Source: Stenotrophomonas maltophilia R551-3
GTDB lineage: Bacteria; Pseudomonadota; Gammaproteobacteria; Xanthomonadales; Xanthomonadaceae
Direction: 5' to 3'
NCBI RefSeq assembly: GCF_000020665.1
Contig: NC_011071.1
Coordinates: 486,501 to 550,500, forward strand
Length of the DNA: 64,000 nucleotides
Shown here one piece after another: positions 24,612-32,951 of the stretch. The translations under genes were made by a program, and so were the position numbers. A model generated the notes under the pieces. The model was not told where the DNA came from. It ran no database searches and saw nothing but the letters and a program-made list of their open reading frames with translations. The first letter of the stretch is position 1, and every line of letters begins with the position of its first letter.

Positions 24612-27563
24612 ATGCCCGCGCTGAAGCGGGCGTTGGCTCGGCCGTTGCGCGCCATTACCTGGGGCGGCGTGCTGCTGGGCGTGTTGCTGGTGGCTGGCTT
24701 GACCACCATGCTGGCCAACGACCACCACCGCCGGCTGGAGGCTGCGCAGCGCCAGAGCCGCGCGCTGGCGGTGGGCAGCGAGCGCCTGCTGGCGCTGGAA
24801 CTGCGCAACCTGGAACGGGCGATGTCCGGTATCGCCGCCGACGCGGCCGAACTGTTCCGCCGCGTGCCGGTACAGGCGCCGGCACTGCTGGATGCCGCCA
24901 TCGGCGGCGTGCTGAGCCGCCATGCCGAGCTGCACAGCATCGTGGTGCTGGACCGCCACGGCCGCGCGATCACCGCCGGCAAAGGCGATCTGAACCTGCC
25001 GCTGTGGACCGACCCGCAGCGGCGCGGGCAGGGCAGCGCGCTGTACATCGGTCCGCCGCAGCAGGCCGGCGACGATGGATGGGTGGTGCCGCTGGCGCTG
25101 TCGATGGCCGACGATCGCTGGCTGCTGGCGCGGCTGCGCTGCGGCGAACTGCAGCGCATCATCGGCGGGCTGGATGTGGGCCCGAACGGACTGGTCTCGA
25201 TCAGCGATGCCGAGGGTTACATGCTGGCGCGGGTGCCGGATCCGCATGGCACGGTCGGCCGTCGCTTCGACCTGCCTCGGCGTGACCTGCTCGGCAAGCA
25301 GGCGGTGGTCGAGCTGGGCAGCGTGCCGGGCGCGGTCGATGGCGTGCCACGGATCATCACCGTCAGCACGCTCGAGCGCAGCCCGCTGGCGGTGCAGGTC
25401 GGGTTGGCCGATGAGGACGTGCTGGCGCCCTGGTGGCCGTACCTGCAGGCGTCAGTGGCGATCGTGCTGGCTTACATCGGGGTGCTGCTGGTACTGCTGT
25501 ACGCGGTGCGCCGCAGCACCCGCCGCCAGCAGTCGATGGCGGAGGAACTGAAGACCGGCCACGCCGAACTGCGGCTGGCGCACCAGGTGGGCCGTGTCTG
25601 CACCTGGTATGTGGACGAGGATGCGGCACTGCTGCGCTGGTCGCCGCTGGCCCGAGAGATTTTCGGGGTGCAGACCGATGCGCTGCCGGTGGCTGATTTC
25701 TTTGCGCGCGTGCACCGTGATGACGCCGCGCGCCTGCAGCACGCCTTCGACCAGGCGTTTGCCGGTAGTGCGGTGCTCGACCAGGTGTTCCGGCTGGTGC
25801 TGCCCGGTGGCGAGGTGCGCTGGGTCGGTGCGCGTGGCCAGCGGGTGGAGGTGGCTGACAGTGAGCGGCGCATGATCGGTGCACTGACCGACCTGAGCGA
25901 GCGCTACCAGGCGCGTGAGCAGATGGGCGAAGCGGAGCGTCGCTTCCGCCTGCTGTTCGACCGCAACCCGGCGCCGTTCTGGGTGTTCGATCCAGACACG
26001 CTGCGCTTCATCGAGGTCAACGACGCCGCTGTGCGCCAGTATGGCTACAGCCGCGAGGAATTCCTGGCGATGAGCATCCTCGACATCCGCCCGCGCGAAG
26101 GCTGGGACGAGGTGAAGGGCGCGATCGCCAAGGCCCGCGTCGGCGAGCTGCAGGACGCCACCGTGCGCCTGCACCGGCGCAAGGATGGCAGCGTGTTCGA
26201 AGTACGCGCACACCTGTCCCGGCTCGACTTCGATGGACAACCGGCGTGCCTGGTGCTGGCCGAGGATGTCAGTGAACGGCTGGCTTACGAGCGCGACCTG
26301 GCCTACCAGGCGCGGCACAACCCGGCCACCGGCCTGCTCAACGTGCGCGCGCTGACCGAACAGCTGGACGAGCACGATGCCGGCTACACCATTGCGTTCG
26401 TGCAGCTGCGCGGCCTGCAGCTGGTGGCCGATACGCTGGGACGCGAGATCGGCGATGCGGTGCTGCAGTCGATGGCCACCCGGCTGGGCGGGCTGGGCGC
26501 ACGCTGCGGCACGCTGGCCTTCCAGCCGGCAGAGGATTTCGTGTTCGCCATCGGCGCCGGGCAGGATGTCCAGCGCGTGCTGGACGACCTGTTGCAGATC
26601 GTGTCGGCGCCGATGCGCGGCAAGGATTCGCTGCACCAGTTCGAGCCGCGTATCGGCGTGGCAACGCACGTGGCCGGTGACGGGCACAGCGCTGAGCAGG
26701 TGATCGGCATGGCGGCACAGGCCGCGCATGCAGCGCGCGCCGAGGGCAATGTGGTGGTCTGGTTCGACGCGTCGGTGACCACGCGGCTGGCCGACCGCCT
26801 GCGCCTGGCCGGGCGCATCCATGCCGCCATCGACAACGAGTTCCAGCTGTACTTCCAGCCGATCCGGCACGCCGGCGATGGCAGCCCGGCAGCGCTGGAG
26901 GCGCTGCTGCGCTGGCCGCAGGCGGACGGTAGTTTCATTCCGCCCAACGAGTTCATCCCGTTGTGCGAAGACACCGGACTGATCCTGGCGCTGGGGCGCT
27001 GGGTGATCCGCGCGGCGGCGAAGGCGCAGCGGCGGCTGGTCGATGCCGGTTGGGGCGAGCTTCCGATCGCGGTCAACGTGTCGGCGGTGCAGTTCTTCAA
27101 CAGTGACCTGGTAACCGAGTTCACGCGCGCGCAGCAGGACTTCGGCCTGGCCCGCGGCGCGCTGCACGTGGAGCTGACCGAGAGCAGCCTGATGCGCAAG
27201 CCGGCGCAGGCGATGCAGACCATGCAGCGCCTGCACGAGCAGGGCATCAGCGTGTCGCTGGATGATTTCGGTACCGGCTACTCGAGCATGTCCTACCTGC
27301 AGCACCTGCCGCTGGACATCCTGAAGATCGACCGCAGCTTCGTTGCCGACGTGGAAACCAACCCACGCAATGCCTCGATCTGCCGCGCGCTGCTGTCGCT
27401 GGGCCACAGCATGGGGCTGACCATCATCGCCGAGGGCGTGGAAACGCCGGGGCAGCTGGACTGGCTGGCCGCGCACGGCTGTGACCAGGTACAGGGCTAT
27501 CTGCTGGGCCGGCCGGCGCCGCTGGAGCAGATCATCGACGCGCTGGATGAGGTTCCGGCCTAG
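24612..27563 (+). CDS. Membrane sensor with PAS domains, degenerate GGDEF and active-type EAL domain
   Basis: A 983-residue protein from ATG 24612 with AAGGAAG before it; the frame is open upstream but that part lacks gene character. A helix at about 15-37 and another at about 280-300 enclose a periplasmic sensory domain (CACHE-like). PAS domains lie at about 320-430 and 435-560 (FRLLFDRNPAPFWVFDPDTL). The GGDEF region (about 565-725) has PAEDF in place of GGDEF, so no cyclase activity is expected. The EAL domain (about 735-980) keeps EALLRW, NVSAVQF, LTESSL, LDDFGTGYSS, ILKIDRSF and AEGVET. Cyclic-di-GMP phosphodiesterase at the inner membrane is the likely activity. Confidence 0.93.
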   Translation: MPALKRALARPLRAITWGGVLLGVLLVAGLTTMLANDHHRRLEAAQRQSRALAVGSERLLALELRNLERAMSGIAADAAELFRRVPVQAPALLDAAIGGVLSRHAELHSIVVLDRHGRAITAGKGDLNLPLWTDPQRRGQGSALYIGPPQQAGDDGWVVPLALSMADDRWLLARLRCGELQRIIGGLDVGPNGLVSISDAEGYMLARVPDPHGTVGRRFDLPRRDLLGKQAVVELGSVPGAVDGVPRIITVSTLERSPLAVQVGLADEDVLAPWWPYLQASVAIVLAYIGVLLVLLYAVRRSTRRQQSMAEELKTGHAELRLAHQVGRVCTWYVDEDAALLRWSPLAREIFGVQTDALPVADFFARVHRDDAARLQHAFDQAFAGSAVLDQVFRLVLPGGEVRWVGARGQRVEVADSERRMIGALTDLSERYQAREQMGEAERRFRLLFDRNPAPFWVFDPDTLRFIEVNDAAVRQYGYSREEFLAMSILDIRPREGWDEVKGAIAKARVGELQDATVRLHRRKDGSVFEVRAHLSRLDFDGQPACLVLAEDVSERLAYERDLAYQARHNPATGLLNVRALTEQLDEHDAGYTIAFVQLRGLQLVADTLGREIGDAVLQSMATRLGGLGARCGTLAFQPAEDFVFAIGAGQDVQRVLDDLLQIVSAPMRGKDSLHQFEPRIGVATHVAGDGHSAEQVIGMAAQAAHAARAEGNVVVWFDASVTTRLADRLRLAGRIHAAIDNEFQLYFQPIRHAGDGSPAALEALLRWPQADGSFIPPNEFIPLCEDTGLILALGRWVIRAAAKAQRRLVDAGWGELPIAVNVSAVQFFNSDLVTEFTRAQQDFGLARGALHVELTESSLMRKPAQAMQTMQRLHEQGISVSLDDFGTGYSSMSYLQHLPLDILKIDRSFVADVETNPRNASICRALLSLGHSMGLTIIAEGVETPGQLDWLAAHGCDQVQGYLLGRPAPLEQIIDALDEVPA

Positions 27564-27578
27564 GCCGCGCTTCGCGCT

Positions 27579-27647
27579 CGCCGGGCATGGCCCGGCGCTA
27601 CCGTGTCACGTGGGCGCGCTTCTGGTAGCGCCGGGCCATGCCCGGCG
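27579..27647. repeat. Inverted pair of GTAG stem-loops
   Basis: A minus-oriented copy at 27579-27601 and a plus-oriented one at 27625-27647, both with the GCCGGGC(C)ATG(G)CCCGGC stem, between the convergent EAL and LysR genes. Confidence 0.88.
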
Positions 27648-27656
27648 GACGCACCC

Positions 27657-28538
27657 TTACACCCCGGTTTCCACCAGATGGTCGATGAAGCTGCGTACCT
27701 TTGGCGCCAGGTGGCTGCGGCTGGTGTAGACCGCGAAGATGCCGATCGGCGAGGCCTCCCATTCGGGCAGGATGCGCACCAGGCGACCATCAGCCAGCGC
27801 GTCTTCCAGCAGGAAATCCGGTTGCAGGATCACGCCCATGCCGGCGATTGCTGCTTCGCGCAGCACGTCGCCGTTGTTGGCGTGCAGCAGGCTGCTTACC
27901 GCCACCTTCACTTCGCCACCGGGCCCCTGCAGCGGCCAATGGTCGCCGGCGGACCAGTAGCTGTAGCTCAGGCATGCATGTGCCTGCAGCTCCTGCGGGG
28001 TCTTCGGCGCACCGCGCGCGGCCAGGTAGGAAGGTGCGGCGCACAGGCTCACCCGCGATTCGCCGAGGCGGCGCGCGATCAAGGTGGGACTGGGCTCGCG
28101 GGTGATGCGGATCGCCACGTCGTAGCCCTCTTCGACCATGTCCACCAGGCGGTCGGACAGGGCCAGGTCCAGTTCCACCTGTGGAAAGCGCTCGCGGTAG
28201 CTGGCCAGTAGTGGCCCGAGGCGGGCGATGCCCCAGCTGACCGGCGCGTTGATCCGCAGCGTGCCCGAGGGCTCCAGCGCCTGCGCACCGATGCTGGCCT
28301 CCAGCGCGTCGAACTCGGCCAGCAGGCGCACGCACTGGGCGTAGTAGGCGGCACCGGCACTGGTCGGGCTGACCCGGCGCGTGGTGCGGTGGAGCAGGCG
28401 CGTGGCCAGGCGCTTCTCCAGCGCGGCGACGTGGCGGGTGACGCCGGCGGTGGACAGGTCCAGGGCCTGCGCGGCAGCACTGAAGCCGTTGCGCTCGACC
28501 ACTGCCACGAACACGCGCATCGCCTCGAGGGTGTCCAT
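27657..28538 (-). CDS. LysR family transcriptional regulator
   Basis: A 293-residue protein from ATG 28538. The N-terminal winged helix-turn-helix is clear: MDTLEAMRVFVAVVERNGFS, AAAQALDLSTAGVTRHVAAL, LATRLLHRTTRRVSPTSAG. The effector domain contains RINAPVSWGIARLGPLLASY and LCAAPSYLAARGAPKTPQEL, placing it in the large CrgA/DmlR-like subgroup. It is divergent from a DoxX gene and an extradiol dioxygenase gene, a frequent arrangement. The intergenic 97 bases hold a perfect ATAAATACG/CGTATTTAT inverted repeat, most likely its operator. The inducer is unknown, perhaps a quinone or aromatic compound given the neighbours. Confidence 0.93.
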   Translation of the reverse strand: MDTLEAMRVFVAVVERNGFSAAAQALDLSTAGVTRHVAALEKRLATRLLHRTTRRVSPTSAGAAYYAQCVRLLAEFDALEASIGAQALEPSGTLRINAPVSWGIARLGPLLASYRERFPQVELDLALSDRLVDMVEEGYDVAIRITREPSPTLIARRLGESRVSLCAAPSYLAARGAPKTPQELQAHACLSYSYWSAGDHWPLQGPGGEVKVAVSSLLHANNGDVLREAAIAGMGVILQPDFLLEDALADGRLVRILPEWEASPIGIFAVYTSRSHLAPKVRSFIDHLVETGV

Positions 28539-28540
28539 TG

Positions 28541-28600
28541 TTGCGCCTTTTGAAATAAATACGGTCGAAAGATCGTATTTATCGATTCGTGAAGGCGCAA
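28541..28600. promoter_or_regulatory. Nested inverted repeats: probable LysR operator and divergent promoter
   Basis: ATAAATACG (28555-28563) is repeated inverted as CGTATTTAT (28574-28582). Outside it TTGCGCCTT (28541-28549) is repeated inverted as AAGGCGCAA (28592-28600). The A/T-rich patch is unusual for this DNA and lies directly at the start of the LysR gene, upstream of DoxX. Autoregulation plus control of the dioxygenase pair is inferred. Confidence 0.7.
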
Positions 28601-28635
28601 TAACCTGTATCCACTCCCTTCAAGGTGTTTTCCCC

Positions 28636-29046
28636 ATGCACACCACGACTGCTCCTGTTTCGCCGCTGGCCCCGTATGGCGCCACCCTGCTGCGCCTGGC
28701 CCTGGGCGTGCTGTTCCTGGTCCATGCGCTGACCAAGTTGCTGGTGTTCACCCCGGCCGGTACCGCCGCGTTCTTCGAATCGCTGGGCCTGCCCGGCGTG
28801 CTCGGTTACCTCACCATCGGCGTCGAGCTGGTGATCACCGCCGCATTGCTGCTGGGCATCTACGCACGCTGGGTGGGCCTGATCGGCGTGCCGCTGCTGC
28901 TGGGCACCATCGTCACCGTGCATGGCGCCAATGGCTTCAGTTTCGCCAACGCTGGCGGCGGCTGGGAATACCCGGCGTTCTGGGCGCTGGCGCTGGTGGT
29001 GCTGTTCCTGGTCGGCGACGGCAAGTGGACCCTGCGTTCGCGCTGA
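28636..29046 (+). CDS. DoxX family membrane protein
   Basis: A 136-residue protein from ATG 28636. Four hydrophobic helices are visible (TLLRLALGVLFLVHALTKLL, VLGYLTIGVELVITAALLLG, VGLIGVPLLLGTIVTVHGAN, AFWALALVVLFLVGDGKWTL), the usual DoxX/YphA layout. The family is linked with redox balance and thiosulfate:quinone or membrane oxidoreductase functions, though most members are uncharacterised. The gene is 31 bases before an extradiol dioxygenase-like gene and under the presumed LysR operator. A role in detoxifying quinones or aromatic electrophiles would fit but is inference. Confidence 0.9.
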   Translation: MHTTTAPVSPLAPYGATLLRLALGVLFLVHALTKLLVFTPAGTAAFFESLGLPGVLGYLTIGVELVITAALLLGIYARWVGLIGVPLLLGTIVTVHGANGFSFANAGGGWEYPAFWALALVVLFLVGDGKWTLRSR

Positions 29047-29077
29047 TCGCCGCCTGATCCTGCAACTGGAGAATTCC

Positions 29078-29866
29078 ATGTCCCGCCTGCCTTCGCTGTA
29101 CATCTCCCACGGTTCGCCGATGACTGCCCTGCATCCGGGCCAGGTCGGCGTGCGCCTGGCCGAGCTGGCGCGCGACCTGCCGGCGCCACGTGCCATCGTG
29201 ATGGCCTCGGCGCACTGGCTGGGCCGGCAGCCGCTGGTCGGCGCGCACCCGCAGCCGCCGACCATCCATGACTTCGGCGGCTTCCCGCGCGCGCTGTTCG
29301 AACTGCAGTACCCGGCGCCGGGTGATCCGGCGCTGGCCGAAGAGGTGGCCGGCCGTATCGCCGCCGCTGGCCTGCCGGTGGCGCTCGATCCGCAACGTGG
29401 CCTCGACCACGGCGCGTGGGTGCCGCTGCGGTTGCTGCGCCCGCAGGCCGACATCCCGGTGGTGCCGGTGTCGATCCAGCCGCTGCTTGGCCCCGAGCAC
29501 CAGTTCGCGCTGGGCCGCGCGCTGGCACCGCTGCGCGAGCAGGGCGTGCTGCTGGTCGGCTCGGGCAGCATCACCCACAACCTGCACGACTGGGGGGACT
29601 ACCAGGACGGCAAGGAAGCGCCGTACGTGCGGCCCTTCATTGAGTGGGTGGAGCAGCGCCTGGCCGCCAATGACCGCCAGGCCCTGTTGGATTACCGCCG
29701 GCAGGCGCCATTCGCCGAACGCGCGCACCCGACCGACGAGCACCTGCTGCCGCTGTTCTTCGCGATGGGCGCGGCCGGCGAGGGCGGCTTCGGTGCACGC
29801 CGCATCGACGCTGGTATCGATGCCGGCTTCCTCGCCATGGATCTGTACCGCTTCGACGGGGCATGA
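29078..29866 (+). CDS. DODA-type (YgiD-like) extradiol ring-cleavage dioxygenase
   Basis: A 262-residue protein from ATG 29078, with CTGGAGAA upstream. It has the class III extradiol (LigB) metal-site pattern: LYISHGSPMTAL (first His), ASAHWLG (second His), FGGFPRALFELQYPAPG, and LDHGAWVPL (third conserved His); the family conserved SGSITHNLHDWG follows. YgiD of E. coli acts on L-DOPA, opening the ring between C4 and C5. Substrate here is not provable. It is paired with DoxX under a LysR regulator, a combination repeated in many proteobacteria. Length fits the family (about 260). Confidence 0.92.
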   Translation: MSRLPSLYISHGSPMTALHPGQVGVRLAELARDLPAPRAIVMASAHWLGRQPLVGAHPQPPTIHDFGGFPRALFELQYPAPGDPALAEEVAGRIAAAGLPVALDPQRGLDHGAWVPLRLLRPQADIPVVPVSIQPLLGPEHQFALGRALAPLREQGVLLVGSGSITHNLHDWGDYQDGKEAPYVRPFIEWVEQRLAANDRQALLDYRRQAPFAERAHPTDEHLLPLFFAMGAAGEGGFGARRIDAGIDAGFLAMDLYRFDGA

Positions 29867-29893
29867 GCCGGGGCTGACGCGCGGCGGCCGTGG

Positions 29894-29936
29894 TCGCCGC
29901 GGTCGTGGCCGCGTGTGGTAATTTTTTCCGGGTTTC
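29894..29936 (+). terminator. Probable rho-independent terminator after the dioxygenase gene
   Basis: GCGGCC-rich arms (CGCGGCCACGAC-like stem with its partner GTCGTGGCCGCG) are followed by GTGTGGTAATTTTTT. It closes the DoxX-dioxygenase unit and lies just before the antiporter gene. Confidence 0.6.
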
Positions 29937-29983
29937 CGGCGCTGGCCCCCGTGCCTCCCCGCGCGCCGCTTCCTGGAAGAAGC

Positions 29984-31633
29984 ATGCATACCATCGAAGT
30001 CGTCCTGGCGATGCTGGTGGCCGTTGTCGCCAGCGGCTACCTGGTTCGCGTCCTGCCGTTCTCATTGCCGCTGCCGCTGGTGCAGATCGGCCTGGGTGCG
30101 GTGATCGCCGGGGTGTTCAACCGCGGGCACGCGTTGGAGCCGGAAGTGTTCTTCCTGCTGTTCCTGCCGCCGCTGCTGTTCCTCGACGGCTGGCGCATCC
30201 CCAAGCAGGGCCTGTTCCGCGATAAAGGCGCGATCCTCGAACTGGCGTTCGGCCTGGTGGTGTTCACCGTGATCGGTGCCGGCCTGCTGATCCACTGGAT
30301 GATTCCGGTGATGCCGCTGGCAGTGTGCTTCGCGCTGGCGGCGATCGTGTCGCCGACCGACCCGGTGGCGGTCGGGGCGATCGCCTCCAAGGCGCCGATT
30401 CCCAAGCGCCTGATGCACATCCTGGAAGGTGAGTCGCTGCTCAACGATGCGTCCGGCCTGGTCTGCTTCCGCTTCGCGGTGGCGGCGGTGATGACCGGTA
30501 CCTTCTCGCTGGCCACGGCCTCGCTGACCTTCCTGTGGGTGGCGGTGGCCGGCCTGGCGGTGGGCGTGGCGGTCACCCTCGGTGTTTCCACCTTCCAGCG
30601 CTGGCTGTGGCGCCGCTTCGGCGAGGAGCCGGGTGCGGCGATGCTGGTCAACCTGCTGATTCCGTTCGCGGCCTACCTGCTGGCCGAAGAGATCAATGCC
30701 TCGGGCATCCTGGCTGCGGTCGCGGCCGGCATCTCGATGAGCTACGTGGAAATGACCGGCCGCGTCTCCGGCAGCATGCGCGTGCAGCGTGCCGGGGTCT
30801 GGAACATGCTGCAGTTCAGCTTCAACGGCATCATGTTCGTGCTGCTGGGCGAGCAGCTGCCGGGCATTGTCGAACGTGCCACCACCACCATGAACGAGAG
30901 CGGCCACCAGAGCGCGTGGTGGTTGCTGGTCTACGTGCTGGTGATCAATGCCACGTTGATCACGCTGCGCCTGCTGTGGGTATGGCTGTCGCTGCGCTGG
31001 AACCTGCTGCGCGCGCGGCGTCGCGGGCTGGAGCGTGGCGAGGCGCCGAACTGGCGCATCGTGGTGGCCACCTCGGTGGCCGGTGTGCGCGGTGCGATCA
31101 CCCTGGCCGGCGTGCTGACGCTGCCGTTGTTCCTGCCTGATGGCAGTCCGTTCCCGGCGCGCGACCTGGTGATCTTCCTGGCCGCGGCGGTGATCCTGTT
31201 CTCGCTGGTCGGCGCCAGCGTGGCGCTGCCGCAGTTGCTGAAGGGCCTGCAGCTGCCGGCCGATTCGGGTGAACGCAAGGAAGAAGACCTGGCACGCAGG
31301 CTGTCATCGAAGGCCGCGCTGGCGGGGGTGGAGCGCATGCGCCAGCAGATGGTGATGAACCAGAACACCGAGAACGTGCAGTTGTACAACGACGCCGCCT
31401 CGCGGGTGAGCCTGCTGTACCAGCGGCACCTGGAGAAGGACAGCGACGGGCCCGACGTGGACCCGGAGAAGGTGCAGCGCATGGAACTGGGCTATCGCCA
31501 GCTGCGCAGCGCCGGCCTCAATGCCGAGCGCGAGGAACTGTTCCGGCTGACCCGGCGCGGGGTGATCTCCGACGAGATCTCGCGGCGCCTGATCCGCAAC
31601 CTGGACCTGCTGGAATCGCGCAAGCGCGAATGA
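29984..31633 (+). CDS. CPA1 family Na+/H+ antiporter (NhaP-type)
   Basis: A 549-residue protein from ATG 29984 with TGGAAGAAG upstream; the longer frame from 29915 begins in a terminator region. Eleven or twelve hydrophobic segments occupy the first 420 residues. Family markers: SPTDPVAVGAIASKAPIPKR, ILEGESLLNDASGLV (ion-binding Asp pair region) and SVAGVRGAITLAGVLTLPLF. The last about 130 residues are hydrophilic and helical (cytoplasmic regulatory tail, KEEDLARRLSSKAALAG). Monovalent cation/proton exchange at the inner membrane for pH or Na+ balance is expected. Followed at once by GTAG repeats. Confidence 0.92.
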   Translation: MHTIEVVLAMLVAVVASGYLVRVLPFSLPLPLVQIGLGAVIAGVFNRGHALEPEVFFLLFLPPLLFLDGWRIPKQGLFRDKGAILELAFGLVVFTVIGAGLLIHWMIPVMPLAVCFALAAIVSPTDPVAVGAIASKAPIPKRLMHILEGESLLNDASGLVCFRFAVAAVMTGTFSLATASLTFLWVAVAGLAVGVAVTLGVSTFQRWLWRRFGEEPGAAMLVNLLIPFAAYLLAEEINASGILAAVAAGISMSYVEMTGRVSGSMRVQRAGVWNMLQFSFNGIMFVLLGEQLPGIVERATTTMNESGHQSAWWLLVYVLVINATLITLRLLWVWLSLRWNLLRARRRGLERGEAPNWRIVVATSVAGVRGAITLAGVLTLPLFLPDGSPFPARDLVIFLAAAVILFSLVGASVALPQLLKGLQLPADSGERKEEDLARRLSSKAALAGVERMRQQMVMNQNTENVQLYNDAASRVSLLYQRHLEKDSDGPDVDPEKVQRMELGYRQLRSAGLNAEREELFRLTRRGVISDEISRRLIRNLDLLESRKRE

Positions 31634-31643
31634 CCCGGCCCCG

Positions 31644-31697
31644 GTAGCGCCGGGCCATGCCCGGCGGTCCCAGGTGGGTGCGGACCGTAGTCCGCAC
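31644..31697 (+). repeat. Two tandem GTAG/GTGG stem-loops
   Basis: GTAGCGCCGGGCC at 31644-31666 and GTGGGTGCGGACC (stem GTGCGGAC/GTCCGCAC) at 31674-31697. Two different stem types are placed in the same orientation eight bases apart. Confidence 0.85.
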
Positions 31698-31700
31698 GCC

Positions 31701-31949
31701 TTATTCCGGCTTCGTTTCCAGGAAATATGCCTCGACCTTGCCCTTGACCTTGATCGTCATCGGGTTGCCACGGCGGTCGCGGGCCTTGCCGGCCTGCACG
31801 CGGATCCAGCCTTCGCTGACCGAATATTCTTCGACGTTGTCGCGCTCGACGTCGTTGAAACGCACGCCGACGCCGCGCTCCAGCGCCTGCGCATCATGGA
31901 AGGGGCTGGCCGGGTTGATCGCCAGGTGGTCGGGAGGGGTATCGCTCAT
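31701..31949 (-). CDS. DUF3297 family protein
   Basis: An 82-residue protein; ATG 31949 (MSDTPPDHLAINPASPFHDA) chosen over an upstream GTG. NPASPFHDAQALERGVGVRF, VEEYSVSEGWIRVQAGKARD, and GNPMTIKVKGKVEAYF match the small DUF3297 proteins conserved in Proteobacteria, all lacking a known function. Single gene, divergent from the acidic protein gene at 32039 across a 90-base gap. Family call is from memory of the conserved pattern. Confidence 0.85.
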   Translation of the reverse strand: MSDTPPDHLAINPASPFHDAQALERGVGVRFNDVERDNVEEYSVSEGWIRVQAGKARDRRGNPMTIKVKGKVEAYFLETKPE

Positions 31950-32038
31950 CGCTTCATTCAGGGTGACGGCCACCAAGGCCGGCTTCAGCGCTACAGGATA
32001 AACCGTAGAATGCCCGCCTGCCCCAAGGAGTGCCCGCC

Positions 32039-32581
32039 ATGCCCGACAACAGCGATTATTTCGACTTCGAAGAAGACGTCCAGGATTTCGACGAGGCCGA
32101 TTTCGAGGCGCGTGTCTGGAACCTGCTGGTGCTGATCAATCCGGGTGATGACGAGCAGGCCCTGCAGCAGTTCAACCGCTGGCGCGAGCAGCTGGCCGAG
32201 CAGGGGCAGCCGCTGGAGGCTGACAGCGACTGGCTGCCGGCCCTGTTCACGGCCATCGCCTGGCAGTCGGGCTTCGAGGTGGAGCGCGACGACCTGGATT
32301 CGCTGCAGTCGGCGGTCAATGAGCTGTCGGCGCGCTTCAACGTACAGCTGGACTGGGGCGGCGACCTGGATGACGAGGACTTCGCCGAGGAGCTGGATGG
32401 TGTGCAGCTGATGTCCACCGCTTTTGATCGCCTGCGCGAACACAACTACACGCTGTGGAGCGTGGATGCCGGCAGCGATGGCTTCACCGGCGTGATGGCA
32501 CTGACCCGCGATGACGACGCGATGCTGGCGCTGTGCTCGCTGCTGAACGTGGAAATCCGCCTGGGCAGCGACCCGTTCTGA
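32039..32581 (+). CDS. Acidic conserved protein of unknown function
   Basis: A 180-residue protein. ATG 32039 chosen because CAAGGAG ends 8 bases upstream; GTG 32030 lies inside that site. It is very acidic (DNSDYFDFEEDVQDFDEADF at the N-terminus, GGDLDDEDFAEEL in the middle), with a second part LREHNYTLWSVDAGSDGFTG. The composition is a little like RNase E inhibitor RraB, and also like DUF6630-type proteins with a WSVDAGSD-like segment, but I am not sure of either. No membrane segment or signal peptide, so cytosolic. TAGAAT before the gene may be its -10 box. Confidence 0.7.
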   Translation: MPDNSDYFDFEEDVQDFDEADFEARVWNLLVLINPGDDEQALQQFNRWREQLAEQGQPLEADSDWLPALFTAIAWQSGFEVERDDLDSLQSAVNELSARFNVQLDWGGDLDDEDFAEELDGVQLMSTAFDRLREHNYTLWSVDAGSDGFTGVMALTRDDDAMLALCSLLNVEIRLGSDPF

Positions 32582-32590
32582 GAGTGATCG

Positions 32591-32658
32591 GTAGCGCCGG
32601 GTCATGCCCGGCGGCTTCTCACCGCACTGCGCGCTCGCCGGGCATGGCCCGGCGCTAC
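32591..32658. repeat. Inverted pair of GTAG stem-loops
   Basis: A plus copy (32591-32613, with one stem substitution GGGTCATGCCC) and a minus copy (32636-32658) between convergent genes. Confidence 0.88.
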
Positions 32659-32662
32659 CCAT

Positions 32663-32938
32663 CTACGGCCGGTACTGCGCCCTGGCGGTGGCGATCACGG
32701 CTTTTACCAGCGCGCGGTCGGTATGCCGGGAAATCGCCCGGGCACCCAGCGCGATTGCCTGCGCACGCAGGTCTGCAGTGACATCGTAATGCGCGCCGCT
32801 GGCCTTGTTCTGGAAGGCCCGCGGTGCAATGCCGAGCTGCGCCGCCATGGCGTGCAGCTCGGTCAAGGTGTCGGCCATCAGGTGCGCCCAGCGCTGACCG
32901 CGCCAGGGATGCACCGCGTCATCGACGTAGACCGACAC
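32663..32938 (-). CDS. DUF4031 family protein
   Basis: A 91-residue protein; start taken at GTG 32938 (MSVYVDDAVHPWRGQRW), where family members begin. The sequence WAHLMADTLTELHAMAAQLG, ASGAHYDVTADLRAQAIALG and ISRHTDRALVKAVI match DUF4031. The start is 13 bases past the stop of the upstream gene 32952-33464 on the same strand, and no strong ribosome site is seen, so translational coupling is likely. An open frame continues upstream through the other gene in a different phase and is not used. Function is unknown; the pattern is reminiscent of DNA-glycosylase-like or nuclease-associated small proteins, without proof. Confidence 0.8.
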   Translation of the reverse strand: MSVYVDDAVHPWRGQRWAHLMADTLTELHAMAAQLGIAPRAFQNKASGAHYDVTADLRAQAIALGARAISRHTDRALVKAVIATARAQYRP

Positions 32939-32951
32939 CGCCGTGGCCGGA

